This document shows positions 43,361 to 52,580 of a stretch of DNA of 64,000 nt, piece after piece (within the stretch, counting starts at the first letter, position 1; every line of letters starts with the position of its first letter). The notes beneath the pieces were generated by a model. That model ran no database searches, had not been told where the DNA came from, and saw only the letters and a program-made list of their open reading frames with translations. Source of the DNA: JACKCD01 sp041390905 (GTDB lineage Bacteria; Chloroflexota; Anaerolineae; Promineifilales; Promineifilaceae); contig JAWKPA010000015.1 of assembly GCA_041390905.1 (NCBI GenBank), positions 124,001 through 188,000 on the forward strand, read 5' to 3'. A program made the translations under genes and the position numbers.

Positions 43361-44157
43361 TACGGTTGCCCCTTCTGCATAAGATTGGCACGGTTTTTAT
43401 AAATATCGGCGTTTGACATCCACCAATCGTGACCTGGAGCAACTTGAAAGCGATCCAGGTAGCTGAGAGCGCGATCCTGTTGATCTAGTACCACCGCCAA
43501 GTTAAACAAGTGATAAAGAATGCCAGCATCATTTGGATATACCTGTTCAGCCATAAGAAACCATTCGTTTGCCCACTCAATATCTTGCAGGGTTAAAAAG
43601 ATTAGCCGTCCCCAAACTATATAGTCTTCGGCTGACATCTTTCGCTGGGCTAAGATATCGTCGCTTAATGTTTTGATAAGCTGTATGGCTTTGGCGTCAA
43701 TCTCTGTGTTTTCCAGAATGGGAACAAGAAGTAGTTGTAGTTCATGAATTGAACAATGATTGGCGATAACGTCTGTTTGCCATAGCTGTATGGCTTGTTC
43801 TTTTTGGTTTGTCTCCCAATATAACTTTCCTAAGTGTAATGGTTCAGCACAATAGCAACTGCCCAACTGTTTGCATTGATCATAGTAAGTGTTAGCCAGC
43901 TCCAAATCTCTAGTAGCCACGGCGTGTGCAAATAACAAACGAACGGCCGCTTTATTCTCATCATTTTGCTCCCATGCCCTTTCCAGCAAATGAACAGCAG
44001 ACGTATTGCTCAAATCTGTTTGTTCTGGCATTGCTTGAATCATGATTATAGATGCTCGGTTGGTAAGAATTTGAGAATACAAGCTTTTATATGAAGTTCC
44101 CAATAAAAACAAGCTTGCCAAAAGCATGATACCAGTTGATTGATAACGGGGTTGCAT
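43360..44157 (-). CDS. Membrane-anchored TPR-like protein
   Basis: 265 residues. One N-terminal hydrophobic helix (~9-24) is followed by a helical solenoid of tetratricopeptide-like units (for example L-L-E-R-A-W-E-Q-N-D-E-N-K-A-A-V and a WANEWFLMAEQVYPNDAGILYHLFNLA block). Such proteins act as assembly or interaction factors in polysaccharide secretion; no enzyme motif is seen. It is tightly packed between asnB and a glycosyltransferase. Confidence 0.7.
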   Translation of the reverse strand: MQPRYQSTGIMLLASLFLLGTSYKSLYSQILTNRASIIMIQAMPEQTDLSNTSAVHLLERAWEQNDENKAAVRLLFAHAVATRDLELANTYYDQCKQLGSCYCAEPLHLGKLYWETNQKEQAIQLWQTDVIANHCSIHELQLLLVPILENTEIDAKAIQLIKTLSDDILAQRKMSAEDYIVWGRLIFLTLQDIEWANEWFLMAEQVYPNDAGILYHLFNLAVVLDQQDRALSYLDRFQVAPGHDWWMSNADIYKNRANLMQKGQP

Positions 44158-44160
44158 GGG

Positions 44161-46074
44161 TTAAATAATGGATGTAAGGGCAACTAAAGCCCATATGCGA
44201 GACCAATGGACATGTCCTGCTTGATATGCAAGGTACAGTTCATCAACAGCTTTTGCATTAAGCCAACCTTGCGTTTTTACAAGTTGCAAGCGGTTTTGGG
44301 TTTCTTCTTGTAAATGCTTTTCCAGCCAAAGTGCAAAAGGAAAGGTGAACCCTTTTTTGTCCTGGCGTTGTTTAACGGCCGTTGGCAAAATGCCCTGTAA
44401 AGCCTGAACAAGCAGCGGCTTAGGCGTATGATGCTTTTCTGGCTGATGATTCTTGATGGCTGCTGGCAAACGTAGCAGCATTTCTACCAGCCGCACATCC
44501 AGAAACGGCACCCGGACTTCCAGCGAATGTGCCATACTCATGATGTCTGTATCACGCAGCAATTGATTATGCGTATACAACTTTAGCTCAGCGCGGCTAA
44601 TTTTCGAGAAGCTTTCATCTTTATGCCCCATACCGTTTATGTTGGCAGCGACATAATGACCCAAGTCAAACTGCTCTTTAGCTTGTTGCCACCATTCTGG
44701 CGTCATCAAACGCTGTACAAAACTTGGGGCAAACAACCCGCGTCGTGTTAAATAGGCTGCACCCAAAGAGGGCGGCTGTTCCAGAGCATAGCCAATTCGG
44801 CTAAAACGCTCTTGTTTGCTTTCAGGCAGCAACCCCAGGGCTGATCGCATAAGCGGCGCGACCCCCGGTACTCTATGAGCAAGATGAAGACCCTTAGCAA
44901 TAGCTGGCACCTGTGAAAACGTATTTTGGTAACCCCCAAATAACTCATCACCACCCAGGCCTGATAGGGAGACGGTCAAGCCAGCTTGACGTGCCGTCTG
45001 CGAGACAAAATAGGTGTTAATCCCATCAACTGTTGGCTGATCCATCGCGGATAAAATGCTTTCGAGTTCACTAGCAACATTAACGGCCGTTATGCGTCGC
45101 TCAAAATGCTCTGCCCCAATTGCCTCAGCTACAGTTTTGGCATAAAAAGATTCATCATATCCATCATCAGCAAAGGCGATGGAACAGGTGCGAATAGGTC
45201 CAGATGTTGCCTCACGCATCAAAACGACGATAGCACTTGAATCCAGGCCACCGCTCAAAAATGCGCCTAAAGGCACATCACTCACAAGACGACAACGTAC
45301 CGTATCTGCCAACAGTGTGCGGACTTCAGACAGAGCCTCACTATAAGTAAGTGTCTGGTCAACGGTGGTCGAAATTTGCCAATAATTGGCTGGTTCCCCA
45401 AACTCTGATAGGCAGGTTTTGCCCTCCAAAGTAGAGGCGGAGGGTAAGGTCTTAATATGTTTGTAAATGGTCAATGGGCCAGGAACACTCCCGGTCGCTA
45501 AATATCCATAAAGTCCAGCCGGGTTGATCTCATCACTAACGAGTCCAGATGCCAGAACAGTCTTTAGCTCAGACCCGAAAATAAAGGCTGAATCTGTTTC
45601 GGTATAATAAAGTGGCTTAATACCCAGATGATCTCGGCCTATTAAAAATGAATGATTATCGTCCCCTGCACGACAATCCAGAATGGCAAAAGCAAACATG
45701 CCGCGCAAGCGTTTAACTACATCTTTTCCCCATTCCTCATACCCGTGCAAAATAACTTCTGTGTCGCTGTTAGAGAAAAAAGAGTAGTCTTTGTTTTCAA
45801 GTTCTCTTCGCAGTTCATCCGCATTATAGATTTCGCCATTGTAGGTAATGATGACGTTGCCATTTGCATTTATCATCGGCATGTGGCCGGCCGAAGACAC
45901 ATCACGAATGGCTAAACGACGATTGACAAGCCCAAAACGGCCGTTTGGCGAAATATAAACCCCTTGATCATCTGGCCCACGATGCGCCATACTGAGAGCC
46001 ATTGCCCCAAGCCGCAGATCTAAATCAACCAATGCCTTATCAGGCTTCAGGATAATTCCTGCTATACCACACAT
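44161..46074 (-). CDS. asnB: Asparagine synthetase B-type glutamine amidotransferase
   Basis: 637 residues. Cys2 (M-C-G-I-A-G) is the glutaminase nucleophile; N-G-E-I-Y-N and the S-G-G-L-D-S-S ATP-pyrophosphatase loop (~270) are intact. The enzyme transfers amide nitrogen from Gln to a carboxylate through an acyl-adenylate. In polysaccharide operons AsnB-like proteins often amidate uronic acids or other acidic groups rather than make asparagine; this position, directly upstream of the glycosyltransferases, favours that. A GAGGAG ribosome site lies inside the end of the preceding small gene. Confidence 0.9.
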   Translation of the reverse strand: MCGIAGIILKPDKALVDLDLRLGAMALSMAHRGPDDQGVYISPNGRFGLVNRRLAIRDVSSAGHMPMINANGNVIITYNGEIYNADELRRELENKDYSFFSNSDTEVILHGYEEWGKDVVKRLRGMFAFAILDCRAGDDNHSFLIGRDHLGIKPLYYTETDSAFIFGSELKTVLASGLVSDEINPAGLYGYLATGSVPGPLTIYKHIKTLPSASTLEGKTCLSEFGEPANYWQISTTVDQTLTYSEALSEVRTLLADTVRCRLVSDVPLGAFLSGGLDSSAIVVLMREATSGPIRTCSIAFADDGYDESFYAKTVAEAIGAEHFERRITAVNVASELESILSAMDQPTVDGINTYFVSQTARQAGLTVSLSGLGGDELFGGYQNTFSQVPAIAKGLHLAHRVPGVAPLMRSALGLLPESKQERFSRIGYALEQPPSLGAAYLTRRGLFAPSFVQRLMTPEWWQQAKEQFDLGHYVAANINGMGHKDESFSKISRAELKLYTHNQLLRDTDIMSMAHSLEVRVPFLDVRLVEMLLRLPAAIKNHQPEKHHTPKPLLVQALQGILPTAVKQRQDKKGFTFPFALWLEKHLQEETQNRLQLVKTQGWLNAKAVDELYLAYQAGHVHWSRIWALVALTSII

Positions 46075-46328
46075 AATCTCCTCATATTGGTTGCTAGGTG
46101 GGTAACCATATCAATAGGCTGTCCTGTAACCGTGGTGTCGTTTAACAACGATCGAATTGCCTTAATTTGTGAGAGGTCATAGTGGGCACTGCGCAAGACA
46201 ATTATTTCGACCGTTTGGTCCCTTCGCAACTTTTCCATTCCAAAAGAACCAAGAAACACCATCCTACGCGCAGCAATTGCTTGCGTGTTAAGTCCCAATT
46301 CAGTTTGATTTTCCGGTGCATCTCTCAT
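46062..46328 (-). CDS. Small hypothetical protein at the head of the polysaccharide operon
   Basis: 88 residues, no recognised domain. It overlaps asnB by 13 bases and has an AGGAAG-type ribosome site about 9 bases before its ATG, which suggests it is translated as the operon's first gene. The middle (TVEIIVLRSAHYDLSQIKAIRSLLN) looks like one beta-alpha unit. It could instead be a leader region with a chance open frame. Confidence 0.4.
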   Translation of the reverse strand: MRDAPENQTELGLNTQAIAARRMVFLGSFGMEKLRRDQTVEIIVLRSAHYDLSQIKAIRSLLNDTTVTGQPIDMVTHLATNMRRLCVV

Positions 46329-46665
46329 TTGCCTACTTCCTGAGACAAAATGTAGTGAAGGCCAGACAACTTTTGTGCCTGAAAAAGAAGTAACTATTTG
46401 CCATACATAGGTTCCCGCCCGCTATTGCCAAAAGCATTGTATAGGCAAATGGTTAAGGATCATATTACCTATTGGTAAAAAAAACGTGCAATCATCGTGA
46501 ATGAATAATACCATTGACCCTAACCAAGCTATTAATAGCCAGTTAGTCCTATGCTTTCCCAAAAATTATTCACGGATTTTTTTACTCAATTTGCCTGCCT
46601 ATGTGATATTTTCTTGAAAATTGTATAATTCCCAGCAAATCGAGTGCATAATAAACAAATATCCT
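46329..46665. promoter_or_regulatory. Divergent AT-rich promoter region between polysaccharide and acylation genes
   Basis: No gene is seen in these ~337 bases. A TATAAT box at 46624-46629 precedes the SGNH gene by 37 bases, without a clear -35. The minus-strand operon promoter should lie here too but is not obvious. A run of A (AAAAAAAACG near 46480) and T-rich stretches near 46575 may bend the DNA or bind a regulator. Confidence 0.45.
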
Positions 46666-47811
46666 ATGATCAATAATAAACGAGCAAACTTCTACAGTCA
46701 GATATTACCTGTTTTACTAGGCGGATTTCTGGGAATAATCATGTTAATCCTCTATCAAAATCAAGGCATAGATGTAGAATTTGATGAGTTAGCTTTGGGT
46801 GAAGCAACACAATCATTATTTGCCAAAGCAGATGGCGTTCCAATTCATTGTAGTGTCCTGTCAGATGCTTTCTCGTGTATTGATGGCTATTTGCAAGATA
46901 ATAGCGATCTCATTCTCTGGCTAGGAAACTCTCAAATCCACGCCATTAATCAAAAACAAGAGAGTGATGAAACTGCAACTGCTATACTTCATCGTAAATT
47001 CAAGCAATCCTTACAATACTTCATGGCATTTTCTCAGCCTAATGCCAGCTTGCAAGAACATTATATCTTGTTTGAATATCTCCTGGAAAGGCTACCAGTT
47101 CACATACTCGTACTCCCAATTGTTTTTGATGATATGAGAGAAACAGGCATTCGACCCGAATTAGCCGATATATTTCAGGATTCCCAAATCGCAAGTCGTT
47201 TAAGCAAAACTAACATTGGCCGTACACTCTTGGCTGCTAATGGTGACAAGGATTCCGCTGGTAATGATATGGCAGCCCTGAATGATACTGTGCAAGAACA
47301 AGTAGAAAAATTCTTGAACGACAACCTGGCTGAATCTTCCTCCTTATGGGAGCGAAGACCAATCTCACGAGGAAAGCTGTTTACCGATTTATACAAATTT
47401 AGAAATTGGGCATTAGGCATCAATCCCTCATCAGTAAGAAGGGTCATTCCCGGCAATTACAGCCAAAATATAGAGGCTTTTAACGCCATTTTAGACACAG
47501 CTAAAACCCATAATGTTATTGTATTAACCTATATTGTACCTTTGCGGAATGATGTCCAACCCCCATACAACATGGATGAATACAATACATTTAAAGCTGA
47601 GATAGCCAGCATTACCCAAAGTCAAGGTGTCAGGCATGTCGATCTCGAAAATTTAGTGCCAGCAGAATATTGGGGGGTAAAGTCATCTACAACAGCAGAT
47701 GGGAACAATGAGCTTGACTTTATGCATTTTCAGTCAAGTGGTCATCAGTTACTTGCTGAAGCATTATATAAAGAGTTGATATCGTTAATTAACGAAGAAA
47801 GCCAAAAATGA
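46666..47811 (+). CDS. SGNH-hydrolase-like membrane-anchored protein (AlgJ/AlgX/DltD type)
   Basis: 381 residues from the ATG at 46666; an open frame from 46621 exists, but the TATAAT box lies there. One N-terminal membrane helix is followed by an exported domain with L-G-N-S-Q (block I, Ser candidate) and near the end D-F-M-H-F-Q-S-S-G-H (block V Asp-x-x-His), the SGNH catalytic elements. It overlaps the MBOAT gene by 4 bases. Such pairs O-acylate polysaccharides: MBOAT brings the acyl group across, and the SGNH protein transfers it. Confidence 0.72.
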   Translation: MINNKRANFYSQILPVLLGGFLGIIMLILYQNQGIDVEFDELALGEATQSLFAKADGVPIHCSVLSDAFSCIDGYLQDNSDLILWLGNSQIHAINQKQESDETATAILHRKFKQSLQYFMAFSQPNASLQEHYILFEYLLERLPVHILVLPIVFDDMRETGIRPELADIFQDSQIASRLSKTNIGRTLLAANGDKDSAGNDMAALNDTVQEQVEKFLNDNLAESSSLWERRPISRGKLFTDLYKFRNWALGINPSSVRRVIPGNYSQNIEAFNAILDTAKTHNVIVLTYIVPLRNDVQPPYNMDEYNTFKAEIASITQSQGVRHVDLENLVPAEYWGVKSSTTADGNNELDFMHFQSSGHQLLAEALYKELISLINEESQK

Positions 47812-49241
47812 TTTTTAATTCACTCACATACATCATATTTCTCACGATTATCGTATTGCTGTACTGGATTCTTCCTTATCGCAGTAGATTGTTTCTCATA
47901 TTGTTTGTAAGTTTGGCATTTTATGGGTTTTGGCGAATAGAATTTGTCCCGGTTATGTTGCTTTCTACTATCGTTGATTACTTTGTTTCTTTACAAATAC
48001 CAAAAGCAAAACAAAAAAACAAAAAGAAACTACTATACGCGAGTTTGTTTATTAATTTTGGTTTATTGTTTTATTTTAAGTATCTCATCTTTTTTTCTGA
48101 AAATGCTATTGGACTTGCCAACCTCTTGGGAGCAGATTTAAGACCATTGACCCTGAACATTATTCTGCCATTAGGCATTAGCTTCTATACATTTCAAACT
48201 GTCAGCTACACAATTGATGTATACCGCGAACACATCAAACCAGAAAAAGATTTTATTCTATATGCCTGTTATGTAACTTTTTTCCCTCAGCTTGTGGCTG
48301 GCCCAATTTTGCGAGCCGCAGAAGTAACGGATCAATTGGCACACCGTCCTCCTTTCACACTGGATAATATAGCATTAGGGCTACGCCGAATTATTCAGGG
48401 CTTGTTTCTCAAGGTTGTGTTGGCAGATAACATTGCACCCCTTGTAGATGCAGGCTTTGCAATGCCTGTTGCAACGATGAGTGCATTAGATGTTTGGACA
48501 TTGGCATTCCTGTTCGGCTTCCAAATATATTTCGATTTTAGTGCTTACTCACACATAGCCATAGGAAGTGCAAAACTAATGGGCATCAATTTCCCTGAAA
48601 ACTTTGATTTCCCTTATTTGGCAACTTCGCCAAGAGATTTCTGGCGTCGTTGGCATATTTCCTTATCTAGCTGGATTCGAGATTATCTATATCTTCCCCT
48701 TGCTGGTGTTAAGGTTCGGGAGCACTCTGTACATGGCCTGTCTGGTGCAGTACAAGACAATCAAAAGACCAAGGCTCTCTTTATGACATGGGCCATCATG
48801 GGATTATGGCATGGAGCAAATTGGACATTTCTGTTGTGGGGGATATATCATGCTCTGGTCGTTTACATTTATCGGTTAGTTAAGCCATCTAGCCACAAGC
48901 TCAATACCTATATCAGCAATGTAGGAGGTGTTATTATTACGCTTCCTGTTATTATGTTAGCATGGGTTCCGTTTCGCGCAGAATCACTAACCGCAACTGT
49001 TGGTATGTGGAGCAAAGTTGTCAATCCTCTTGCCTATACCTCCTTAAATATGCGCGAGAATGTTTATCTTGTTACAGCTATCATACTTGTTGGTCTTTTT
49101 GCCGCAAAATGGATTCAATCTTTGTTCAAGCCCAGCAACACTCTGACATTCTTTGGCGAGACAGTAGCTTATGCTGTCATGATCCCTCTAATCATTGTTT
49201 TTCTTAGACCAATTGCTCAGTTCATTTATTTTCAATTTTAG
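47808..49241 (+). CDS. MBOAT-family O-acyltransferase (AlgI/DltB-like)
   Basis: 477 residues with about 11 membrane segments. The conserved F-D-F-S-A-Y-S-H-I-A-I-G, R-R-W-H-I-S-L-S-S-W-I-R-D-Y-L-Y and the invariant His in G-L-W-H-G-A-N-W-T-F (~335) match AlgI. It would move acetyl groups through the membrane for polysaccharide O-acetylation together with the SGNH partner, probably on the product of the neighbouring capsule operon. No palindrome copies and AT-rich DNA link it to the transferred block. Confidence 0.9.
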   Translation: MIFNSLTYIIFLTIIVLLYWILPYRSRLFLILFVSLAFYGFWRIEFVPVMLLSTIVDYFVSLQIPKAKQKNKKKLLYASLFINFGLLFYFKYLIFFSENAIGLANLLGADLRPLTLNIILPLGISFYTFQTVSYTIDVYREHIKPEKDFILYACYVTFFPQLVAGPILRAAEVTDQLAHRPPFTLDNIALGLRRIIQGLFLKVVLADNIAPLVDAGFAMPVATMSALDVWTLAFLFGFQIYFDFSAYSHIAIGSAKLMGINFPENFDFPYLATSPRDFWRRWHISLSSWIRDYLYLPLAGVKVREHSVHGLSGAVQDNQKTKALFMTWAIMGLWHGANWTFLLWGIYHALVVYIYRLVKPSSHKLNTYISNVGGVIITLPVIMLAWVPFRAESLTATVGMWSKVVNPLAYTSLNMRENVYLVTAIILVGLFAAKWIQSLFKPSNTLTFFGETVAYAVMIPLIIVFLRPIAQFIYFQF

Positions 49242-49303
49242 CAACCTATGTGCCAAAAGCCGGCAGTTTTGTGAAGGTTCATAGTGGCTTTAAACCTCGA
49301 CTT

Positions 49304-50446
49304 TCACATTTGTCGGGCGGTCTGTTTAAGAATATTAACAATGCGTTGTAGATTGTTTGGGGTTAGCCCAGACCCCGACGGCAAACACAGCCCTTGAGCA
49401 AAAATCCCGGCCGACACCCCACCCCCCACCACCTCATAACCCGCATAGACGGGCTGCATGTGCATCGGCTTCCACACGGGGCGTGCCTCAATGTTGGCCG
49501 CTTCCAGCGTTTGGCGTGCTGTCTCGCGGTCGGCACCAAACTGGGTGGGATCAATGGTCAGGCAAGTCAGCCAGCGGCTGTGGCAGCCCCACGGGGCTTC
49601 GGGCATAAAGGCAATCCCTGGCAGATGCCCCAATGTCTCCTGATAAAAGGCAAAGTTTTGCCGATGTGCAGCCACCCGCTCAGCCAATACCCGCAGTTGC
49701 CCCCGCCCAATTCCCGCCAGCACATTGCTCAGCCGATAATTGTATCCCACCTCGGTATGCTCATAATGGGGGGCATCATCACGTGCCTGGGTGGCTAGCT
49801 TGCGTGCCTGCGCCATCAAGGCCGCATCATCCGAAACCAGCATTCCACCGCCCGTGGTCGTAATAATTTTGTTGCCGTTAAAGGAAAAAACGCCAAGAGT
49901 CCCAAATGTACCCGGCACGCTTCCTTTATAAGTTGTTCCAACCGCCTCTGCAGCATCCTCAATCAGTGCCACGCCATACTGCTGGCACAGGGACACAATT
50001 GGGTCAAGGTTAGCCGATTGCCCAAAAATGTGCACCAGCACCACCGCTTTGGGCAGCCGGCCGACCTGCGCCCGTCGCCGCAGGGTATCCTCCAGCAAAT
50101 TGGGATCCATATTCCAGGAGACGGTCTCGCTGTCAATAAACGTTGGGATGCCCCCCTGATACAAAATGGGGTTGACGCTGGCGCAGAAGGTAAAGGTTGA
50201 GACCAGCACCTCATCCCCCGTCCCAACCCCCAGCAGCCGCATTGCCAAATGCAGCGCGGCGGTGCCGGAGGTCGTTGCCAGCCCATAGCGGCTGCCAATC
50301 GTCGCACAAAACTCCGCTTCAAACCCATCTACATTGGGGCCAAGGGGAGCCAGCCAGTTGCTGGCAAACGCCTCTTGCACATATTGCTGCTCATAGCCAG
50401 ACATATGGGGCGGGCAAAGGTAAATGCGGGGAGGTGTGTTGGGCAT
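49304..50446 (-). CDS. DegT/DnrJ/EryC1/StrS-family PLP aminotransferase
   Basis: 380 residues. The family start (Y-L-C-P-P-H-M-S-G-Y-E), T-T-S-G-T-A-A-L-H-L (~58) and PLP-binding Lys in F-S-F-N-G-N-K-I-I-T-T (~183) are clear. It transaminates 4-keto or 3-keto nucleotide sugars, consistent with making an amino sugar for the neighbouring polysaccharide; the WbpM-type dehydratase in the operon provides a 4-keto sugar. It is in opposite orientation to the MBOAT gene and ends near it. Confidence 0.88.
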   Translation of the reverse strand: MPNTPPRIYLCPPHMSGYEQQYVQEAFASNWLAPLGPNVDGFEAEFCATIGSRYGLATTSGTAALHLAMRLLGVGTGDEVLVSTFTFCASVNPILYQGGIPTFIDSETVSWNMDPNLLEDTLRRRAQVGRLPKAVVLVHIFGQSANLDPIVSLCQQYGVALIEDAAEAVGTTYKGSVPGTFGTLGVFSFNGNKIITTTGGGMLVSDDAALMAQARKLATQARDDAPHYEHTEVGYNYRLSNVLAGIGRGQLRVLAERVAAHRQNFAFYQETLGHLPGIAFMPEAPWGCHSRWLTCLTIDPTQFGADRETARQTLEAANIEARPVWKPMHMQPVYAGYEVVGGGVSAGIFAQGLCLPSGSGLTPNNLQRIVNILKQTARQM

Positions 50447-50451
50447 AACGG

Positions 50452-51834
50452 TTAACCGAATAGTGCTGCCAAATTGTGGGCGTAGCTAAGTAGGGCCTGG
50501 GGGAAGGCGGCTAACCATAGCCCAATTAGCAGCAGCAAGGCCAGCAGGCCGCGCAGCCAGAGGGGTTCGGGTGGTTGGGCGGGTGTGTCGGTGTGGGGTT
50601 GGGGGGCAAAGAACAGGGCAAGGAGCCGGAAGAGGCCGTAGGTTCCCATTGCGGTGGCGAGGAGAAGGAGGATGGTTTGCCAGGAAACGGCCGTTTCTCC
50701 CCCCACCACCTCAGCCACCAACGCCAAAATCACCCACCGCCCACCAAAACCCACCGTCAACGGCAGCCCCAGCAGTGCCAGACAGCTATAGACAAACAGC
50801 AGCAGCGCAAACGGCGACCGCCCCTGGTTGGCCTCCAGCAAATTTAGCCCCACCAACGCCAGCAGCAGACTGAGCAAGCGTACCAGCAGCAGGGCCAGAG
50901 CCGTCTCCCAGCCGATGGCGGGGGGGAACGTGAGCGTGATTAGCCCAAAGCCAATGTCAATCAGCAGCAGCGCCCCCAGCAAACGGCGGGGATAAACGGC
51001 CGTTAACGCCAGCACACCCCCCACCAACGCCGTTGCCACCCCGCACCACCGCCCCAACTGCCCAAACGTGCCATCCGCCAGCAGTGCCGGGTTGAGGGTG
51101 AGCAGTTGGAAAAGGAAGGCAAAAACGGCCGTTTGTCCCACCCCCAGCAGCAGCACCGTCACCCCCAGCGGCGCATCCACCACCAGACGGCTGACCCAGA
51201 TAAAAAAGGGGAAGCCACCCAGCAGCAGCAGCATGGCTAACAGCAGCAGCCGCGCCGCCAGTGCCAACTGTGTCGCGTCACCCGACGACTCATACCAGCC
51301 GACCAACAGCAGGATCGGCAGTGCCAGCAGCATGAGCAACACAAAACGCATTACCGCCGATGTCGCTTCTGCGTGGCCGTCCTGCGCCGCCAAACCCAGC
51401 AGAGCCAGCCCGCCGCAAATGCCGACAGCTTGCAGTGGCAAAATTGGCACCAACTGCGCCAACGCCAGCGGCGACAAGGCCACCAGGGTTCCGGTCACAA
51501 ATTGCTCTCCTTGCGGCCAAATGAGTGCCGCCACAAACAGCAGCGTCACCAAGGCATAGATGATCTGCCACAAAGCCTGTCCACTGGGCAGCAGGGCAAG
51601 CGTTGTGGAGCTAATGGTCAAAGCATGGGTGGTAGGCATGGGCAGGCTGGCGGCGGGGGAAACGGCCGTTAATCGCCACCACACCCACAGCGTTCCCACC
51701 GCCGCAATGGCCGTTGCCACCTGTGACCGATTGAGCCAGCGCGAACGATGGGGAATGGGCAGCCAGCCGATGGCTTGCACCAGACACGCCAGCAGCAGCG
51801 GCCATAGCAGCAGCAAAACGGGCAAACGCATCAT
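50452..51834 (-). CDS. Complex I NuoN/MrpD-like membrane protein (degenerate)
   Basis: 460 residues with ~13-14 hydrophobic helices of the proton-conducting antiporter (NuoL/M/N, MrpA/D) fold; the helix spacing and the G-L-P-L-T-V-G-F-G-G-R-W segment match the L-x-G-I-P-P-T-A-G-F-x-G-K motif. The Lys and His residues that line the proton path in true subunits are replaced (for example K to R; the helix-7 Lys/His site reads G-G-F-P-F-F-I-W). Ion pumping is therefore doubtful. It overlaps the next gene by 4 bases. Very GC-rich, with five palindromes. Confidence 0.65.
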   Translation of the reverse strand: MMRLPVLLLLWPLLLACLVQAIGWLPIPHRSRWLNRSQVATAIAAVGTLWVWWRLTAVSPAASLPMPTTHALTISSTTLALLPSGQALWQIIYALVTLLFVAALIWPQGEQFVTGTLVALSPLALAQLVPILPLQAVGICGGLALLGLAAQDGHAEATSAVMRFVLLMLLALPILLLVGWYESSGDATQLALAARLLLLAMLLLLGGFPFFIWVSRLVVDAPLGVTVLLLGVGQTAVFAFLFQLLTLNPALLADGTFGQLGRWCGVATALVGGVLALTAVYPRRLLGALLLIDIGFGLITLTFPPAIGWETALALLLVRLLSLLLALVGLNLLEANQGRSPFALLLFVYSCLALLGLPLTVGFGGRWVILALVAEVVGGETAVSWQTILLLLATAMGTYGLFRLLALFFAPQPHTDTPAQPPEPLWLRGLLALLLLIGLWLAAFPQALLSYAHNLAALFG

Positions 51835-52496
51835 GCCTCCACCGCCGTTAACGGCCGTTGCCCTTGCGCCAAATAGGCTATCGCCACCGCCGCCAGCAGT
51901 TGTATAATCGCCAGCAAAGCCAATGCCAATGCCGAATGATCCAGATAGCTATAAAACAGGTCAAACCCGGTCAAAAAGAGAAGCAGCCCCAACCCTGCTT
52001 GCCATGGGTCGGTGGTTTTCGCCATGCCCAGCAGTCCCAGCCCCGCCAGACCGTAAACCGCCAGCGGCAAATATCCCAACGATTCCGGCACGCCTGGCAA
52101 GGCGTAGGCAGGATTTTGCGCCAGCCACAGCACCAGCAGCAGCATGAGTGGGGTCAGAATGAGCCGCCGGGGTAGCGAAGCCGGCAGCCACAGCCGCCCT
52201 AGCCGCAGCCGCTGCTCCGCTGGTTTTGGCCGCTGCTGTAGTTGCCGTGCCGTCCAATAGAAAATGAGGCAAACAAACAGCCCTGCCACCAGCTTTACTG
52301 TCGCCAGTCGAGGATCGAGCATATCGGCCAAAAGCAGCCAGGCGAGCAGGTGGTGAACCAGCAGCCCGGCCAAACTTGCCCGCCAATCCCAGGCGATGAG
52401 AATGATAACGGCCGTTAACACCACCAAATACGCCGCCGGTTCACCCCGCAACGCGCCAAATCGCGCCAGCCACTCAAAAATCGTCGGAATCGTCAT
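51831..52496 (-). CDS. Small membrane protein of the complex I-like cluster
   Basis: 221 residues with about seven hydrophobic helices and a basic cytosolic loop (~85-105). The last third (LLLFLTGFDLFYSYLDHSALALALL then QLLAAVAIAYL) recalls NuoK/MrpC-like three-helix proteins, but its acidic pore residues are not visible. It sits between the NuoN-like and NuoL-like genes, consistent with a reduced membrane arm. The assignment is an inference from context. Confidence 0.5.
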   Translation of the reverse strand: MTIPTIFEWLARFGALRGEPAAYLVVLTAVIILIAWDWRASLAGLLVHHLLAWLLLADMLDPRLATVKLVAGLFVCLIFYWTARQLQQRPKPAEQRLRLGRLWLPASLPRRLILTPLMLLLVLWLAQNPAYALPGVPESLGYLPLAVYGLAGLGLLGMAKTTDPWQAGLGLLLFLTGFDLFYSYLDHSALALALLAIIQLLAAVAIAYLAQGQRPLTAVEA

Positions 52497-52508
52497 GAAA
52501 ATTTTTTT

Positions 52509-52573
52509 GACAGGATTTACAGGATTAAACAGGATTTGGGTAAAGGTTTGTACAAAATCCTGTCAATCCTGTC
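52509..52573. repeat. ACAGGATT-word inverted repeat
   Basis: GACAGGATTTACAGGATT pairs with AATCCTGTCAATCCTGTC (one mismatch) around a ~29-base loop. It belongs to the class of 'aggattnacaggatt' intergenic repeats known from many bacteria. It separates the NuoL-like gene from the two genes behind it. Confidence 0.8.
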
Positions 52574-52580
52574 GAAATTC

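Noticed and set aside
29757..46328. Prophage or integrative element carrying the polysaccharide operon
   Set aside because: No integrase, transposase, attachment site or tRNA border seen; composition alone supports transfer, not the vehicle.
46621..46665. TTG-start N-terminal extension of the SGNH protein
   Set aside because: The TATAAT box lies inside these codons and the ATG at 46666 fits the membrane-anchor start.
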